A DNA stretch of 39,935 nt from Bacteroidia bacterium (GTDB lineage Bacteria; Bacteroidota; Bacteroidia; Flavobacteriales_D; JAUILH01): the NCBI GenBank assembly GCA_030433115.1, contig JAUILH010000021.1:1-39935 (forward strand), in the 5' to 3' direction. Numbering within the stretch: position 1 is the stretch's first letter; each line of letters starts with the position of its first letter. Position numbers and translations under genes: made by a program. Below the pieces are notes generated by a model that saw only the letters and a program-made list of their open reading frames with translations, ran no database searches and had not been told where the DNA came from. Shown here in pieces: positions 39,519-39,935 of this stretch.

Positions 39519-39935
39519 TGGACCACAATTTTCTTGATAATTCGCCATTCACGATTAGATAATATCATCAAATACTGTCCTTTTTTTAAATTCGCATCAA
39601 GTGCGAAAGTATTGCTGCTTTCGTTTTGATAGAAATTCTTTATAAGTTGCCCTTCCATGTCAATTAAGTCTACGTAAGTCTCACCTTCAAAATTGATTGT
39701 AGAAACTTTTAGAGACTCTCCAGCTAATACAGGGTTTGGATATACATTGACCTGTCTTCGATCCTTGTCATTAGCACTGGCAATGGTGGAGAAGTCAATT
39801 AGCGTGTGTAATCCTAATGAATCCACTAAAAGTCCAGATAGGCTATAATCCACAGCATTAGTAATGCCAAGAGTATACAGCCAATTATTTCCACCATCAT
39901 AGGAACTTGCCATGACCAAATCATTGCCTAAGTTT
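39515..39935 (-). CDS. C-terminal end of a T9SS-sorted surface protein (5' part outside window)
   Basis: The frame is open to the right edge, so only about 140 C-terminal residues are seen; an apparent start near 39919 is not real. It begins with NDLVMASSYDGGNNWLYT, a BNR/sialidase-type repeat motif (S-x-DGG-x-x-W), and ends in a T9SS type A sorting domain (VNVYPNPVLAGESLKVS ... TYVDLIDMEGQLIKNFY ... KKGQYLMILSN). It would be a secreted surface protein, perhaps with BNR repeats. It is the first visible gene of the operon with the three fibre/lectin-like paralogues and the TlpA-like gene. Confidence 0.85.
   Translation of the reverse strand, partial: NLGNDLVMASSYDGGNNWLYTLGITNAVDYSLSGLLVDSLGLHTLIDFSTIASANDKDRRQVNVYPNPVLAGESLKVSTINFEGETYVDLIDMEGQLIKNFYQNESSNTFALDANLKKGQYLMILSNREWRIIKKIVVQ

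Overview
The window looks like a chromosomal segment of a member of the Bacteroidota, most likely a marine or aquatic Cytophagales or Flavobacteriales-type bacterium. The evidence is: C-terminal type IX secretion (T9SS) sorting domains on two surface proteins; an exosortase of the XrtX type with a PID-CTERM-like substrate; many lipoproteins with Bacteroidota-style signal peptides; TAnnTTTG promoter-like boxes; and AT-rich DNA with weak Shine-Dalgarno sites. No rRNA, tRNA, CRISPR array or integrase was seen, and no gene-free stretch exceeds about 210 bases.

Layout. (1) 1-1687: the 3' end of yidC and a DUF6438-like lipoprotein. (2) 1836-6804: an accessory island on the + strand. It holds two tandem transglutaminase-like secreted proteins with a conserved Cys/His/Glu set, a miniature RHS-core protein with a C-terminal lipase-like domain, a candidate lipoprotein immunity gene, and then displaced toxin-tail fragments alternating with further lipoprotein genes. 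This reads as a polymorphic-toxin tip/immunity array. (3) 6806-11690, - strand: fahA, two small envelope proteins and rel (ppGpp synthetase/hydrolase), apparently one operon. (4) 11743-13084, + strand: a DUF5819-like protein and an HTTM-like membrane protein, followed by the glyA terminator and a 140-bp palindromic repeat element. (5) 13262-14536: glyA (-). (6) 14603-15924 (-): a compact exosortase set, in transcription order PID-CTERM-like substrate, terminator hairpin, XrtX, XrtX-associated membrane protein.

(7) 16132-31581, + strand: a surface-polysaccharide cluster. It encodes a Wzc-type tyrosine autokinase with an 11-unit Tyr-Gly tail, Wzm/Wzt ABC export, two sulfotransferases, an aminotransferase, WbqC, a stand-alone adenylation enzyme, a carrier protein, an SDR, two acyltransferases, two methyltransferases, a beta-propeller glycosidase-like protein and a GT2. 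Many of these genes overlap by 1-20 bases. The enzymes suggest an amino sugar decorated with an acyl or aminoacyl group made on a dedicated carrier protein, with possible sulfation and methylation, and export by Wzm/Wzt. The exosortase genes lie divergently upstream, as is common for exosortase/EPS pairs.

(8) 31696-39935 (-): a large T9SS-sorted protein, a GT4 glycosyltransferase, and an operon of a T9SS-sorted protein (cut by the window end), three tandem paralogues that fuse a phage-tail-fibre-like domain to a cysteine-rich C-type-lectin/FGE-like domain, and a TlpA-like thioredoxin.

All calls rest on reading the sequence and on memory of protein families; no database search was run.
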